In this document: positions 25,908 through 34,075 of the stretch, one piece after another | Position numbering within the stretch: position 1 is the stretch's first letter | Layout: each line of letters begins with the position of its first letter | Source: TMED88 sp964515335 | Lineage (GTDB): Bacteria; Myxococcota_A; UBA9160; UBA4427 | Direction: 5' to 3' | Assembly (NCBI GenBank): GCA_964515335.1 | Contig: CAZETS010000022.1 | Location: 1 to 64,000 of the forward strand | Length of the DNA: 64,000 bases | The notes under the pieces: model-generated | What the model was told of the DNA's origin: nothing | Database searches by the model: none | Seen by the model: the letters and a program-made list of their open reading frames with translations, nothing else | Made by a program: the position numbers and the translations under genes

Positions 25908-26744
25908 CTACACCTGAATCGCCGCCTGCTCCCGAATCCGCCGCACCGAGCCTTCCTTGTGGACCACCCACAACACGAGCTTGTTGAAGGCGTTCAGGTA
26001 CCAGGGAAGCTTCCGCGCCACGTCGAGGAACAGCACCACCCGCACGTCGTCCGACCCGTTCTTCGCCTCGTGGAGGAACGTGTCGTCGAACATCACCCCC
26101 TGACCGTTCTTCCAGAAGTACTTCTCGCCGCGGTCGATCAGCCCGTAGTCGTGCTTCGCGTTGTCTTCGAGGTCGGCGTTGATGCGGATCCAGCACTCGT
26201 CGTTCTCGTTGTCGTTCGGGATGAGAACGCCGATGTGGTAGCGGATGAAGCCCTTGTAGTAGCCGAAGTGCGGCGCGATGTGCTGGTGCGGGTCGATGAC
26301 CGAGAAGAACGCGGTGTACACGTTGGGGATGCGCTTCAGCAGCTCGGCGGTGCGGGGCGCCAGGCGGCAGTTCGCCTCGACGAAGTCGCCCGACTTGAAC
26401 ATGAAGGTCTTCCACTTCGCGCTGTGGATGCCGCCTTCCGTGTAGCCGCCGCCGAGCGCCTCCATGGGGATCATCTTGTCCTTGATGCCCAGCAGGCCCT
26501 CGCACTCGTCGCGGATCACCTTGTAGTTGTCTTCGAGGATCTCGAAGTCCGGGTAGTCCCTCAGATAGTCCTGCTCGAAGGCGGGTGCGGGCTCGAAGAG
26601 CCCCCGGCGCTCGGCGCGAACGAACACCTCGTTGATGCCGTTCTTGATCGCCATCTTCTGGTCGCCGCTGAGGCCCTGCACCTTGCGCCAGCCCAGGTAG
26701 CCGAGCACTGCGAGCACCACCAACACGATCGCGAAGGTCACCAT
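25908..26744 (-). CDS. Aspartyl/asparaginyl beta-hydroxylase family protein, membrane-anchored
   Basis: A 278-residue protein with one N-terminal transmembrane helix (TFAIVLVVLAVLGYLGW). An Asp/Asn beta-hydroxylase-type double-stranded beta-helix domain follows. Iron-ligand candidates are the His of HIAPHFGYYKGFIRYHIG and the distal His of FDDTFLHEAKNGSDDVRVVLFLD, with an Arg nearby for 2-oxoglutarate. In bacteria such enzymes modify lipid A acyl chains or peptides; the substrate here is unknown. ATG 26744 has GGTGGA upstream. It is downstream of tRNA-Pro on the same strand with 142 nt between them. Confidence 0.92.
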   Translation of the reverse strand: MVTFAIVLVVLAVLGYLGWRKVQGLSGDQKMAIKNGINEVFVRAERRGLFEPAPAFEQDYLRDYPDFEILEDNYKVIRDECEGLLGIKDKMIPMEALGGGYTEGGIHSAKWKTFMFKSGDFVEANCRLAPRTAELLKRIPNVYTAFFSVIDPHQHIAPHFGYYKGFIRYHIGVLIPNDNENDECWIRINADLEDNAKHDYGLIDRGEKYFWKNGQGVMFDDTFLHEAKNGSDDVRVVLFLDVARKLPWYLNAFNKLVLWVVHKEGSVRRIREQAAIQV

Positions 26745-26886
26745 CGATCCACCCCCAATGGCCCGTTCTCGACGGGACCAATAGCCGTCTGGAGACGACG
26801 TCGAGCATGCCGCCCGCGCGCCGATCGACAAGCCCTCGAGGCGCGCCAAATCGCTGCGCCGGGGCCGCGACACCGCCCGAACGGGC

Positions 26887-26961
26887 TGGTCGGGGTGGCG
26901 GGACTCGAACCCGCGACGCTGAACCCCCAAAGTTCAGGCTCTACCACTGAGCTACACCCCG
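26887..26961 (-). tRNA. tRNA-Pro(UGG)
   Basis: A complete 75-nt cloverleaf on the minus strand. The acceptor stem CGGGGTG/CACCCCG has the C1-G72 pair typical of bacterial tRNA-Pro. The D stem is GCTC/GAGC, the anticodon stem TGAAC/GTTCA holds the loop TTTGGGG with anticodon UGG, and the T arm is GCGGG-TTCGAGT-CCCGC. The discriminator is A and the 3' CCA is encoded in the genome (26887-26889). Confidence 0.96.
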
Positions 26962-27248
26962 CCTACGACGGGACGCTACCACGAGCCGTGACGCGCCACC
27001 GAAGGCGCCCGGGCTGCGGCGAATCGCCCGGAATCATCGCGAACGGGGCGGCTCGCCCCATGCGGCGGGACGACTACGGAGCGAAGTGCTATCCCCGTCC
27101 ATTCCTCGGCAACCGCCCCGGGCAGGATCGCCGGCCCCCTGAAGGCCGACCCGCGGGGCGCAAGCGCCGGTAGCTGCTGCGACCCCGCGCCGCAGGTGCG
27201 GCCTGCGCGGCCAACGCGCCAAATGGCAATATGGATGGACGGACGACC

Positions 27249-28667
27249 ATGAGCGAGCCCCGCAGCCTCTTCGACAAGGTCTGGGAGGCGCACCGCGTCC
27301 GCGACCTGCCCGGGGGCCAGACCCAGCTCTTCATCGGCACCCACCTGGTGCACGAGGTCACGAGCCCCCAGGCGTTCGCGATGCTGCGCGAACGCGAGCT
27401 GCCGGTGCGCTTTGCCGAGCGGACCTTCGCGACCGTCGATCACATCATTCCCACCGACAGCCACGTGCGCCCCTTCGGCGACCCGCTCGCCGAGGCGATG
27501 CTGCGCGAGCTCGAGAGCAACTGCCGCGACCACGACATCGCATTCTTCGATCCGGCCAGCGGGCACCAGGGTGTCGTGCACGTGGTCGGCCCCGAGCTCG
27601 GACTCACGATTCCCGGCTCGACGATCGCCTGCGGGGACAGCCACACCTCGACCCACGGCGCGTTCGGCGCGATCGCCTTCGGCATCGGAACCAGTCAGGT
27701 ACGCGACGTCCTCGCCACCCAATGCCTGGCGCTCTCGCGCCTGCGGGTGCGCCGCATCGAGGTGAACGGCGCGCTCGGCCCCGGCGTATACGCCAAGGAC
27801 GTGATCCTCGCGATCATCCGCGAGCTCGGGGTGAAGGGCGGCGTGGGTTACGCGTACGAGTATGCGGGCAGCGCGGTCGACGCGATGTCGATGGAAGAAC
27901 GGATGACGCTCTGCAACATGTCGATCGAGGGGGGCGCGCGCTGCGGCTACGTCAACCCCGACGAGAAGACCGCCGAGTACCTGCGCGGGCGGCGCTACGT
28001 GCCCGAGGGCTCCGCGTTCGACGAGGCCGCAGCCGGCTGGCTCGCGATGGCGAGCGACCCGGGCGCCCCGTACGACGACGTGGTGCGGCTCGACGGGGCG
28101 GCGATCGCGCCGTCGGTCACCTGGGGCATCAACCCCGGCCAGAACCTCGGCGTGAACGAGCGCATCCCGAAGCCCGCGGAAGTGCCCGAAGACGAGCAGG
28201 CCGGCGTCGACGAGGCGCTCGACTACATGGGCCTCGCCGGCGGCGAGCCGATCGCGGGCACGCCCGTCGACGTCGCCTTCATCGGCTCGTGCACGAACGG
28301 CCGCATCAGCGACCTGCGCGAGGCCGCGAAGGTCGCCCGCACCGGCAAGGTGCACGAGCGCGTGCGCACGCTGGTGGTGCCGGGATCGCAGGACGTGCAG
28401 CGGCAGGCCGAGGCCGAAGGGCTCGACGAGGTGTTCCGAGCGGCGGGCTTCGATTGGCGCGAGCCGGGATGCTCGATGTGCCTGGCGATGAACCCGGACA
28501 AGCTCGTGGGGCGCGAGGTCTGCGCTTCGTCGAGCAATCGCAACTTCAAGGGCCGTCAGGGCTCGCCGGCCGGCCGCACGCTGCTGATGTCGCCGGCGAT
28601 GGTGGCGGCTGCGGCCATCGCGGGTCGCGTCGTCGACGTCCGCGACGTGCTGGACGAGGGAGCCTGA
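27249..28667 (+). CDS. leuC: 3-isopropylmalate dehydratase large subunit
   Basis: A 472-residue aconitase-family subunit that, with LeuD, isomerises 2- to 3-isopropylmalate in leucine synthesis. The [4Fe-4S] Cys ligands are in FIGSCTNGR (one Cys) and GCSMCLAMNPDKL (two). CGDSHTSTHGAFGAIAFGIG, DHIIPT and the terminal SSNRNFKGRQGSPAGRT match LeuC throughout. ATG 27249 gives the family-like MSEPRSLFDKVWEAH; an in-frame ATG six codons earlier (27231) is possible, neither having a strong ribosome binding site. leuD follows after 1 nt. leuA and leuB are not in the window. Confidence 0.96.
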   Translation: MSEPRSLFDKVWEAHRVRDLPGGQTQLFIGTHLVHEVTSPQAFAMLRERELPVRFAERTFATVDHIIPTDSHVRPFGDPLAEAMLRELESNCRDHDIAFFDPASGHQGVVHVVGPELGLTIPGSTIACGDSHTSTHGAFGAIAFGIGTSQVRDVLATQCLALSRLRVRRIEVNGALGPGVYAKDVILAIIRELGVKGGVGYAYEYAGSAVDAMSMEERMTLCNMSIEGGARCGYVNPDEKTAEYLRGRRYVPEGSAFDEAAAGWLAMASDPGAPYDDVVRLDGAAIAPSVTWGINPGQNLGVNERIPKPAEVPEDEQAGVDEALDYMGLAGGEPIAGTPVDVAFIGSCTNGRISDLREAAKVARTGKVHERVRTLVVPGSQDVQRQAEAEGLDEVFRAAGFDWREPGCSMCLAMNPDKLVGREVCASSSNRNFKGRQGSPAGRTLLMSPAMVAAAAIAGRVVDVRDVLDEGA

Positions 28668-28668
28668 A

Positions 28669-29268
28669 ATGAGCGAGCCGACACGGATCGAGCGCGTCGC
28701 GGGACGCGGCTGCGTGCTGCGGGGCGACGACATCGACACCGACCGCATCATCCCGGCGCGCTTCATGAAGGTGGTCACTTTCGACGGCCTCGGCGAGCAC
28801 GCGTTCGAGGACGACCGCAAGGCCGCCAAGGGCGACCACCCGCTGGACGACGACCGCTTCGACGGCGCGTCGATCCTGATCGTGGGCCGCAACTTCGGCT
28901 GCGGGTCGTCCCGCGAGCACGCCCCCCAGGCGCTGCTGCGCGCCGGCTTCCGCGGCTTCGTGGGCGAGTCGTTCGCCGAGATCTTCGCGGGCAACTGCAC
29001 GAGCCTCGGACTGCCGTGCATCACGCTCGACCACGCCGGCCTCGAGAAGCTGTCCGAGAGCGTCGATCTTGCGCCCGACCAGGAGGTCGTCATCGACGTG
29101 CGCGAGCGCAGCGTCACGTGCCGGGCCGGCGTGCTCCCCGGCCGCATTCCCGACGGCACGGCCGAGCAGCTGCTCGGCGGGCAGTGGGATGCCCTCGGCA
29201 TGCTGCTCTCGGCCGGCGCCGAGATCGACGCCACGGCGGAGCGCCTCCCCTACCCGGCGCGGGGCTGA
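28669..29268 (+). CDS. leuD: 3-isopropylmalate dehydratase small subunit
   Basis: A 199-residue swivel-domain subunit partnering LeuC. GDDIDTDRIIPARFMK near residue 20 and ILIVGRNFGCGSSREHAPQAL near residues 68-88 are the conserved LeuD active-site segments. It begins 1 nt after the leuC stop, so the two are co-translated. Confidence 0.96.
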   Translation: MSEPTRIERVAGRGCVLRGDDIDTDRIIPARFMKVVTFDGLGEHAFEDDRKAAKGDHPLDDDRFDGASILIVGRNFGCGSSREHAPQALLRAGFRGFVGESFAEIFAGNCTSLGLPCITLDHAGLEKLSESVDLAPDQEVVIDVRERSVTCRAGVLPGRIPDGTAEQLLGGQWDALGMLLSAGAEIDATAERLPYPARG

Positions 29269-29361
29269 CGGGCCGGGCGGGCTCGGTCGAAAGTACGATT
29301 TCCGGGGCGACTTCGCCCGGTCGGGCTCCAGTCCCGGCGCCGGGCGTGCGAAGATTCAGGC

Positions 29362-30777
29362 ATGCGCATTCGCAAGACCAAGATCATCGCGACCATCGGC
29401 CCCGCCTGTGACGACCCGCGCTTGCTCGAGGAGATGATCGCCGCGGGCATGGACGTCGCGCGGGTCAACCTCTCGCACGGCACCCTCGACGAACAGAAGC
29501 TTCGCGTGGAGCGACTTCGCGACGTCGCCGCGCGCATGGGCGCCAACGTCGCGCTGCTCGTCGACACGCGCGGCTTCGAGATCCGCACCGGCCACGTCGA
29601 CGGCGGCGGCGTGGTCCTGGTGCCGGGCATGCGGTACACGCTGCGCGCCGGCGGCCACCTGGGCAACGACAGCGGCGTGCCGGTCAGCTATCCCGAACTC
29701 GCCGAGCACGTCGCGGTGGGGCACCGGGTGCTCATCGACGACGGCAAGATCGAGCTGGTCGTCCACAAGGTGTCGGGCCGCGAGGTGGAGTGCGAGGTGA
29801 CCTGCGGCGGGACGCTCCGCGACCGCAAGGGCGTGAACCTCCCGGACACCGACCTGCTGCGCGAGGCCCTCGACTCGGGCTCCCACGAAGACCTCGGCTT
29901 CGCGGCGGAAAACGGCGCCGACTATCTCGCGGCCTCGTTCGTCCAGACGCCCCGCGACGTGGACGAAATCCGCCGCCACCTCGAGGGCCGCGGCGCCGAC
30001 ATCCCGGTGATCGCGAAGATCGAGAACCGCATCGGCGTGCGCAACCTCGAGGCGATCATCGAGCGCGCGAACGGCACGATGGTGGCGCGCGGCGATCTCG
30101 GCGTCGAGCTGCCGATGGCGCGCGTGCCGCACATCCAGAAGCAGATCATTCGAACCACCGTGAGCAACGGCAAGCCAGTCATCACCGCCACCCAGATGCT
30201 CGACTCGATGGAACGCAATCCGCGCCCGACCCGCGCCGAAGCCAGCGACGTCGCCAACGCGATCCTCGACGGCAGCTCGGCGGTGATGCTCTCGGGCGAG
30301 ACCGCGGCGGGGCTGCATCCCGTGGAGTCGGTCGCCACGATGGCCGACCTGGCGATCTCCGCCGAAGCGTCCTTGTCGGAGTTCGGGATGCTGCAGCACA
30401 TCCACGGCAGCGCGTCCAACCAGCTCGTCGAAGCCGTCGCCCAGGCGGCCATCTCGATGGCGAACCACATCGACGCCGCGGCGATCATCGCCCTCACAGA
30501 CACCGGCTTCACGGCCCGCAGCATCTCGAAGTTCCGGCCCCAGAGCCCGATCTTCGCCGTCACGAACTCGGAGTCGGTGCGCCGGAGGCTGGCGATGAAC
30601 TGGGGCGTGACGCCGATCCTCTACGCCGGCGAGGGCGACGACGACGAGCGCATCGAGTTCGCGGTGCGCCACGGCCACGAGCGGGGTCACCTGCGCACGA
30701 ACGACATCGTGGTGGCGACGGCGGGCCGCTCGCAGATGACCGGCGGCACCGACATGATCCAGGTGCGGCGGGTCTGA
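29362..30777 (+). CDS. pyk: Pyruvate kinase
   Basis: A 471-residue glycolytic enzyme converting phosphoenolpyruvate and ADP to pyruvate and ATP. RKTKIIATIGPA at the N-terminus, DVARVNLSHG, VIAKIENRIGVRNLEAI with the catalytic Lys, and MVARGDLGVELP with metal-binding residues are all present. SGETAAGLHPVESV is the usual late A-domain block. The C-terminal regulatory domain is complete. The gene starts 94 nt after leuD; no obvious ribosome binding site precedes ATG 29362. Confidence 0.96.
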   Translation: MRIRKTKIIATIGPACDDPRLLEEMIAAGMDVARVNLSHGTLDEQKLRVERLRDVAARMGANVALLVDTRGFEIRTGHVDGGGVVLVPGMRYTLRAGGHLGNDSGVPVSYPELAEHVAVGHRVLIDDGKIELVVHKVSGREVECEVTCGGTLRDRKGVNLPDTDLLREALDSGSHEDLGFAAENGADYLAASFVQTPRDVDEIRRHLEGRGADIPVIAKIENRIGVRNLEAIIERANGTMVARGDLGVELPMARVPHIQKQIIRTTVSNGKPVITATQMLDSMERNPRPTRAEASDVANAILDGSSAVMLSGETAAGLHPVESVATMADLAISAEASLSEFGMLQHIHGSASNQLVEAVAQAAISMANHIDAAAIIALTDTGFTARSISKFRPQSPIFAVTNSESVRRRLAMNWGVTPILYAGEGDDDERIEFAVRHGHERGHLRTNDIVVATAGRSQMTGGTDMIQVRRV

Positions 30778-30792
30778 GACCGGAAGCGGCTG

Positions 30793-32244
30793 CTACGGAT
30801 AGACCGGCGCGACCACGCCGATCAGCACGCAGGCCGAGACGAGCGCCAGCGAGACCGGCAGCGCGAACTCGACGGCAGTCCGCGGGCGGTCTCGCAGCAG
30901 GGCGCCGAGCGCGGTGTCGAGGCCGCCGGCGAGCAGCACGCCCACGCCGGCGATCGACGGAAACAGCAGCCGCGCCTGCGCGGAGTGGAACGTGAAGTTG
31001 AGGTAGACGAGGGCGGCCAGCGACAGCGCGAAGGCGCCGGCGCAGAGGGCCAGGCACGCGCGCTCGCGCGCCCCGGCGTCACTCGCCAGGCGCACGGCGA
31101 GGCCCGCGACCGCCAGGCCGCCGAGCACGCCGTACAGCCAGTAGAGGGGCCCGGGCAACGGCAGCGTGATCCAGTCGAAGAGACCCCACCACGACTGGAA
31201 GAGCCGCGCTCCGAAGACCTCTCCGAAGAACGCCGCGCGGCCGGACGGCGGCAGCACCAGGTCGGGGTTCTGCGCGGCGCGCAACGCGAATCCCAGCGGA
31301 TCCGTCCAGCCGTAGAGGCGCGCGCCGCGCACGAAGAACCAACCCGCGACCACCAGCACCGGCACCGCGACCCGCCCGCAGCCCGCCAGGGCCGCCAAGA
31401 CGAAGCCCGGCCCGCGCGCCCGCCAGCCGATCGCGCCGAAGGCGAGCGGCAGCAGGAACGCCGCGTTCGTCTTGGCCAGCAGCGCGAGGCCGATCAACAC
31501 GCCGAGCCCCCACTCGCCACGGGCGCGCTTCGCCCCCTCGTCGTCGCCGACGAGCAGTCGCGTCGCCACCAGCAGCGCGGCGGTCGAGATCAGGATCACG
31601 CCGTTGTCGTTGTTGATCGATCCCGACACGAAGGCCAGCTGCGGGTCGAAGGCGACGAAGGCCGTCGACAGCGCGGCGAGCTCGACACGCTCGGGCCAGA
31701 CGTGCCGCGCCAGCCGCCAGGCCAGCCAGACCGTGCCCGCGCCGCAGAGCACCGACAGCACCCGCAGCCAGTGAACCGTGCGCGCGGCACCGCTCCAGGG
31801 GAAGCGGTCCTCCGGCATGCGCAGGAACATGTTCGGCTCGTCGCCCCGTCGCCACTTGACGTAGCGGGGATTGAGCGGCGGCCGCAGCCTCGCGGGCATG
31901 CCCCGCCCCGGATCCGCGACGAATCGCTCGATGTCGGCGTGCTCGTGGAGGACGAGGTCCGCGCCGAGATCGCCGTCGAGCGCGCGAAGGGCCAGCGCCA
32001 GCGGCGCGTAGTAGAGCGGCGGCCCCATGCCCTCGCTCGAGATGCGGCGCGCGGGGTCGGTCTGATCGGGCAGCGCACCGTGACGGGCCAGAGCGCGCAC
32101 GTAGTCGAAGTGGAACGGCTCGTCCGGCGCCGCGAAGACCGGTACGACCGCCGCGTAGCCGAGGGCGAGGGCGGCGAAGCCCGCCACCAGCCCGGCCGGC
32201 AGCGCCCGCGCGAGTCGCTCGGCGCGGGCCACCCCTTCGCTCAA
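30793..32244 (-). CDS. DUF2142-type polytopic membrane protein (GT-C glycosyltransferase-like)
   Basis: A 483-residue membrane protein with about ten helices. After the first helix (AALALGYAAVVPVFA) comes APDEPFHFDYVRAL, the DxxxH-type loop characteristic of the DUF2142/GT-C group, which act as lipid-linked sugar transferases. SGSINNDNGVILI and ALLAKTNAAFLLPLA are further family blocks. It starts inside the stop of the upstream enoyl-CoA hydratase gene (4-nt overlap), so the two are co-expressed although functionally unlinked as far as can be seen. Donor and acceptor are unknown. Confidence 0.85.
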   Translation of the reverse strand: MSEGVARAERLARALPAGLVAGFAALALGYAAVVPVFAAPDEPFHFDYVRALARHGALPDQTDPARRISSEGMGPPLYYAPLALALRALDGDLGADLVLHEHADIERFVADPGRGMPARLRPPLNPRYVKWRRGDEPNMFLRMPEDRFPWSGAARTVHWLRVLSVLCGAGTVWLAWRLARHVWPERVELAALSTAFVAFDPQLAFVSGSINNDNGVILISTAALLVATRLLVGDDEGAKRARGEWGLGVLIGLALLAKTNAAFLLPLAFGAIGWRARGPGFVLAALAGCGRVAVPVLVVAGWFFVRGARLYGWTDPLGFALRAAQNPDLVLPPSGRAAFFGEVFGARLFQSWWGLFDWITLPLPGPLYWLYGVLGGLAVAGLAVRLASDAGARERACLALCAGAFALSLAALVYLNFTFHSAQARLLFPSIAGVGVLLAGGLDTALGALLRDRPRTAVEFALPVSLALVSACVLIGVVAPVYP

Positions 32245-33017
32245 CGCCCGGTGAACTCGGGATCACGCTTCTCCAGGAAGGCGTCCATGCCCTCGGCGTG
32301 ATCCTCCGTCGCGAACACCAGCCCGAAGGCGTTCTGCTCGAGCGCGTGCGCGGTGCGCACGTCGGCATCCTGCCCCTGATCGAGCACGCGCTTGGCGATG
32401 GACACCGCGACGGGCCCCTTCGCGGCCGCGCTCTTCGCCGCGCCGATCGCCTTCTCGAGCAGCTCCTCGGGCGCGAACACGCGATTGGCCAGACCGATGC
32501 GGAGCGCTTCGTCGGCCTTGATGGGATCGCCGGTCGTCACCAGCTCCTTGGCCCACGCCACCCCGACCCGGCGCACCAATCGACTCGTGCCGCCGAAGCC
32601 CGGGATCAGGCCGAGCGCCACCTCGGGCTGTCCGAAGCGCGCCTTCTCGGACGCGTAGATCCAGTCGCACGCCAGGGCGAGCTCGCACCCGCCGCCGAGC
32701 GCGAAGCCGTTCACGGCGGCAATCGTCGGGATCGGCAGCGCTTCGAGGTCGCTCATGGCGCCGTGGCCGAGCCGCGAGAACGCCTCGGCCTCGGCGGGTG
32801 AGAGGCCTCGCATCTCGGCGATGTCGGCGCCGGCCGCGAAGGCGCGCCCTGCCCCGGTCAGCACGAGCGCCCGTACCCCCGGCTCGGCCGCCACGGCAGC
32901 AACCGCGTCGCGCAGGGCCTCGAGGGTGGCGCGGTCGAGCGCGTTCAGCGCGTCGGGTCGGTCGAGGGTCAGCAGGGCGACTTCGTCCTGCCTCTCGGAT
33001 CGCACGAGCTCGCTCAT
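32241..33017 (-). CDS. Enoyl-CoA hydratase/isomerase family protein
   Basis: A 258-residue crotonase-fold protein. AFAAGADIAEM forms the first half of the oxyanion hole, NGFALGGGCELALACDW carries the second oxyanion glycine and a catalytic Glu, and FGQPEVALGLIPGFGGT carries the other Glu. With both Glu present it should hydrate enoyl-CoA in fatty-acid beta-oxidation. ATG 33017 has GAGGAGG about 7 nt upstream. An acyl-CoA synthetase gene lies 1 kb away on the same strand. Confidence 0.94.
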   Translation of the reverse strand: MSELVRSERQDEVALLTLDRPDALNALDRATLEALRDAVAAVAAEPGVRALVLTGAGRAFAAGADIAEMRGLSPAEAEAFSRLGHGAMSDLEALPIPTIAAVNGFALGGGCELALACDWIYASEKARFGQPEVALGLIPGFGGTSRLVRRVGVAWAKELVTTGDPIKADEALRIGLANRVFAPEELLEKAIGAAKSAAAKGPVAVSIAKRVLDQGQDADVRTAHALEQNAFGLVFATEDHAEGMDAFLEKRDPEFTGR

Positions 33018-33030
33018 CGCGAGTTCCTCC

Positions 33031-33070
33031 TCACAGGGTCTCACAGGGTCTCACAGGGTCTCATCGGGTC
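33031..33070. repeat. 10-bp tandem repeat
   Basis: Three exact copies of tcacagggtc (33031-33060) and a degenerate fourth (tcatcgggtc, 33061-33070) lie immediately upstream of the enoyl-CoA hydratase ribosome binding site. On the minus strand they read as GACCCTGTGA units in the leader or promoter. Confidence 0.8.
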
Positions 33071-33229
33071 TCACCCGGCCAGCACCGCCCCCACCGGGTC
33101 GCCGTGACGAACGACTGCGCGCGTGCGGCGGAGAGGCGCGGGAGGGGAACTTAGCCCGCCAGCTGCGCACGTCGTGCACGAGCGGAAAATGAGGCGGCGT
33201 CCATCGCAGGCGGGATCGGGCGGCCGCCG

Positions 33230-33238
33230 TGGTATCCT
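33230..33238 (+). promoter_or_regulatory. Extended -10 promoter for the DUF1499 gene
   Basis: TGG followed by TATCCT fits an extended -10 element, 33 nt before ATG 33272. No -35 box is apparent. Confidence 0.35.
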
Positions 33239-33271
33239 TGCCGGCCATTTCAAGCTCGAGGGACGGATTCG

Positions 33272-34027
33272 ATGACGGAGACCAAGAGGTCGCGACTGGC
33301 CGCGTTCGCTTTCGCGGTGGGAATCGCGGGACTGGTGGCGGTCGTGGGGGGCATTCTGGGCATCCAGGTCGGGCTGCTCGCTCCGCTGCAGGGCTTCTAC
33401 CTGTTCGGGCTCGGCACCGGTCTGTGCGGCGTGGTCGCGATGATCTGCGGCGCGATTTCGCTCGTGCGCGTGCGGGGCGGCCGCTACGGAGCCAACGACA
33501 GCGGCCGCTCGCTCAGCGCGACCGTCATCGGCCTGGTGCTCACCACGCTGATCGTCGTGTCGGCGGCCGGCGGCCTCGGCAAGCCGCCCATCAACGACAT
33601 CACCACCGACCTGACGAACCCGCCGGCCTTCGCGCCGGCGAACGAGGTGCCCGCGTACGCGAATCGCGACATGACCTACCCGAGCGACTTCGTGACCATC
33701 GTCGAGCAGGCCTACCCGGACCTCGAGCCGATCCGCCTCTCGGCCGCTCCGGACGAGGCCTACGCCCGCGCCCTCGCCTCGGCCCGCGCCCTCGGCTGGA
33801 CGATCACCCACCAGGACCCGGCCGCCGGCACCTTCGACGCCTCCGAGTCGACCGCCATCTTTCGCTTCGTCGACGACGTGACGGTCCGCCTCCGCCCCAA
33901 CGACTCCGGGACCCGCATCGACGTCCGCTCGAAGTCCCGTGACGGCCGCGGCGACCTCGGCGCCAACGCGGACCGCATCCAACGCTTCGCCGCCGAAATC
34001 CGCCTGCCCCCCGTGGCCGCCGAGTAG
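33272..34027 (+). CDS. DUF1499-domain membrane protein
   Basis: A 251-residue protein with three N-terminal transmembrane helices (LAAFAFAVGIAGLVAVVGGI; FGLGTGLCGVVAMICGAISL; SATVIGLVLTTLIVVSAAG). The C-terminal half from about residue 105 matches DUF1499: NDITTDLTNPPAF, MTYPSDFV, then ALGWTITHQDPAAGTFDASEST and VTVRLRPNDSGTRIDVRSKS. The family's role is unknown; members are linked to envelope functions. It is monocistronic, with a likely promoter 33 nt upstream. Confidence 0.9.
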   Translation: MTETKRSRLAAFAFAVGIAGLVAVVGGILGIQVGLLAPLQGFYLFGLGTGLCGVVAMICGAISLVRVRGGRYGANDSGRSLSATVIGLVLTTLIVVSAAGGLGKPPINDITTDLTNPPAFAPANEVPAYANRDMTYPSDFVTIVEQAYPDLEPIRLSAAPDEAYARALASARALGWTITHQDPAAGTFDASESTAIFRFVDDVTVRLRPNDSGTRIDVRSKSRDGRGDLGANADRIQRFAAEIRLPPVAAE

Positions 34028-34075
34028 CCCCGCAAGAGCATCCCGTCGACCACAGCAGCCCCGCGTGCCCGGCGC

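Noticed and set aside
26962..27248. Search for a leucine leader peptide or T-box before leuC
   Set aside because: No run of Leu codons, specifier loop or T-box motif was found in the 287 nt.
33031..33070. Tandem 10-bp repeats as a possible CRISPR or integration site
   Set aside because: There are no spacers and the units are only 10 bp, so it is a simple tandem repeat.
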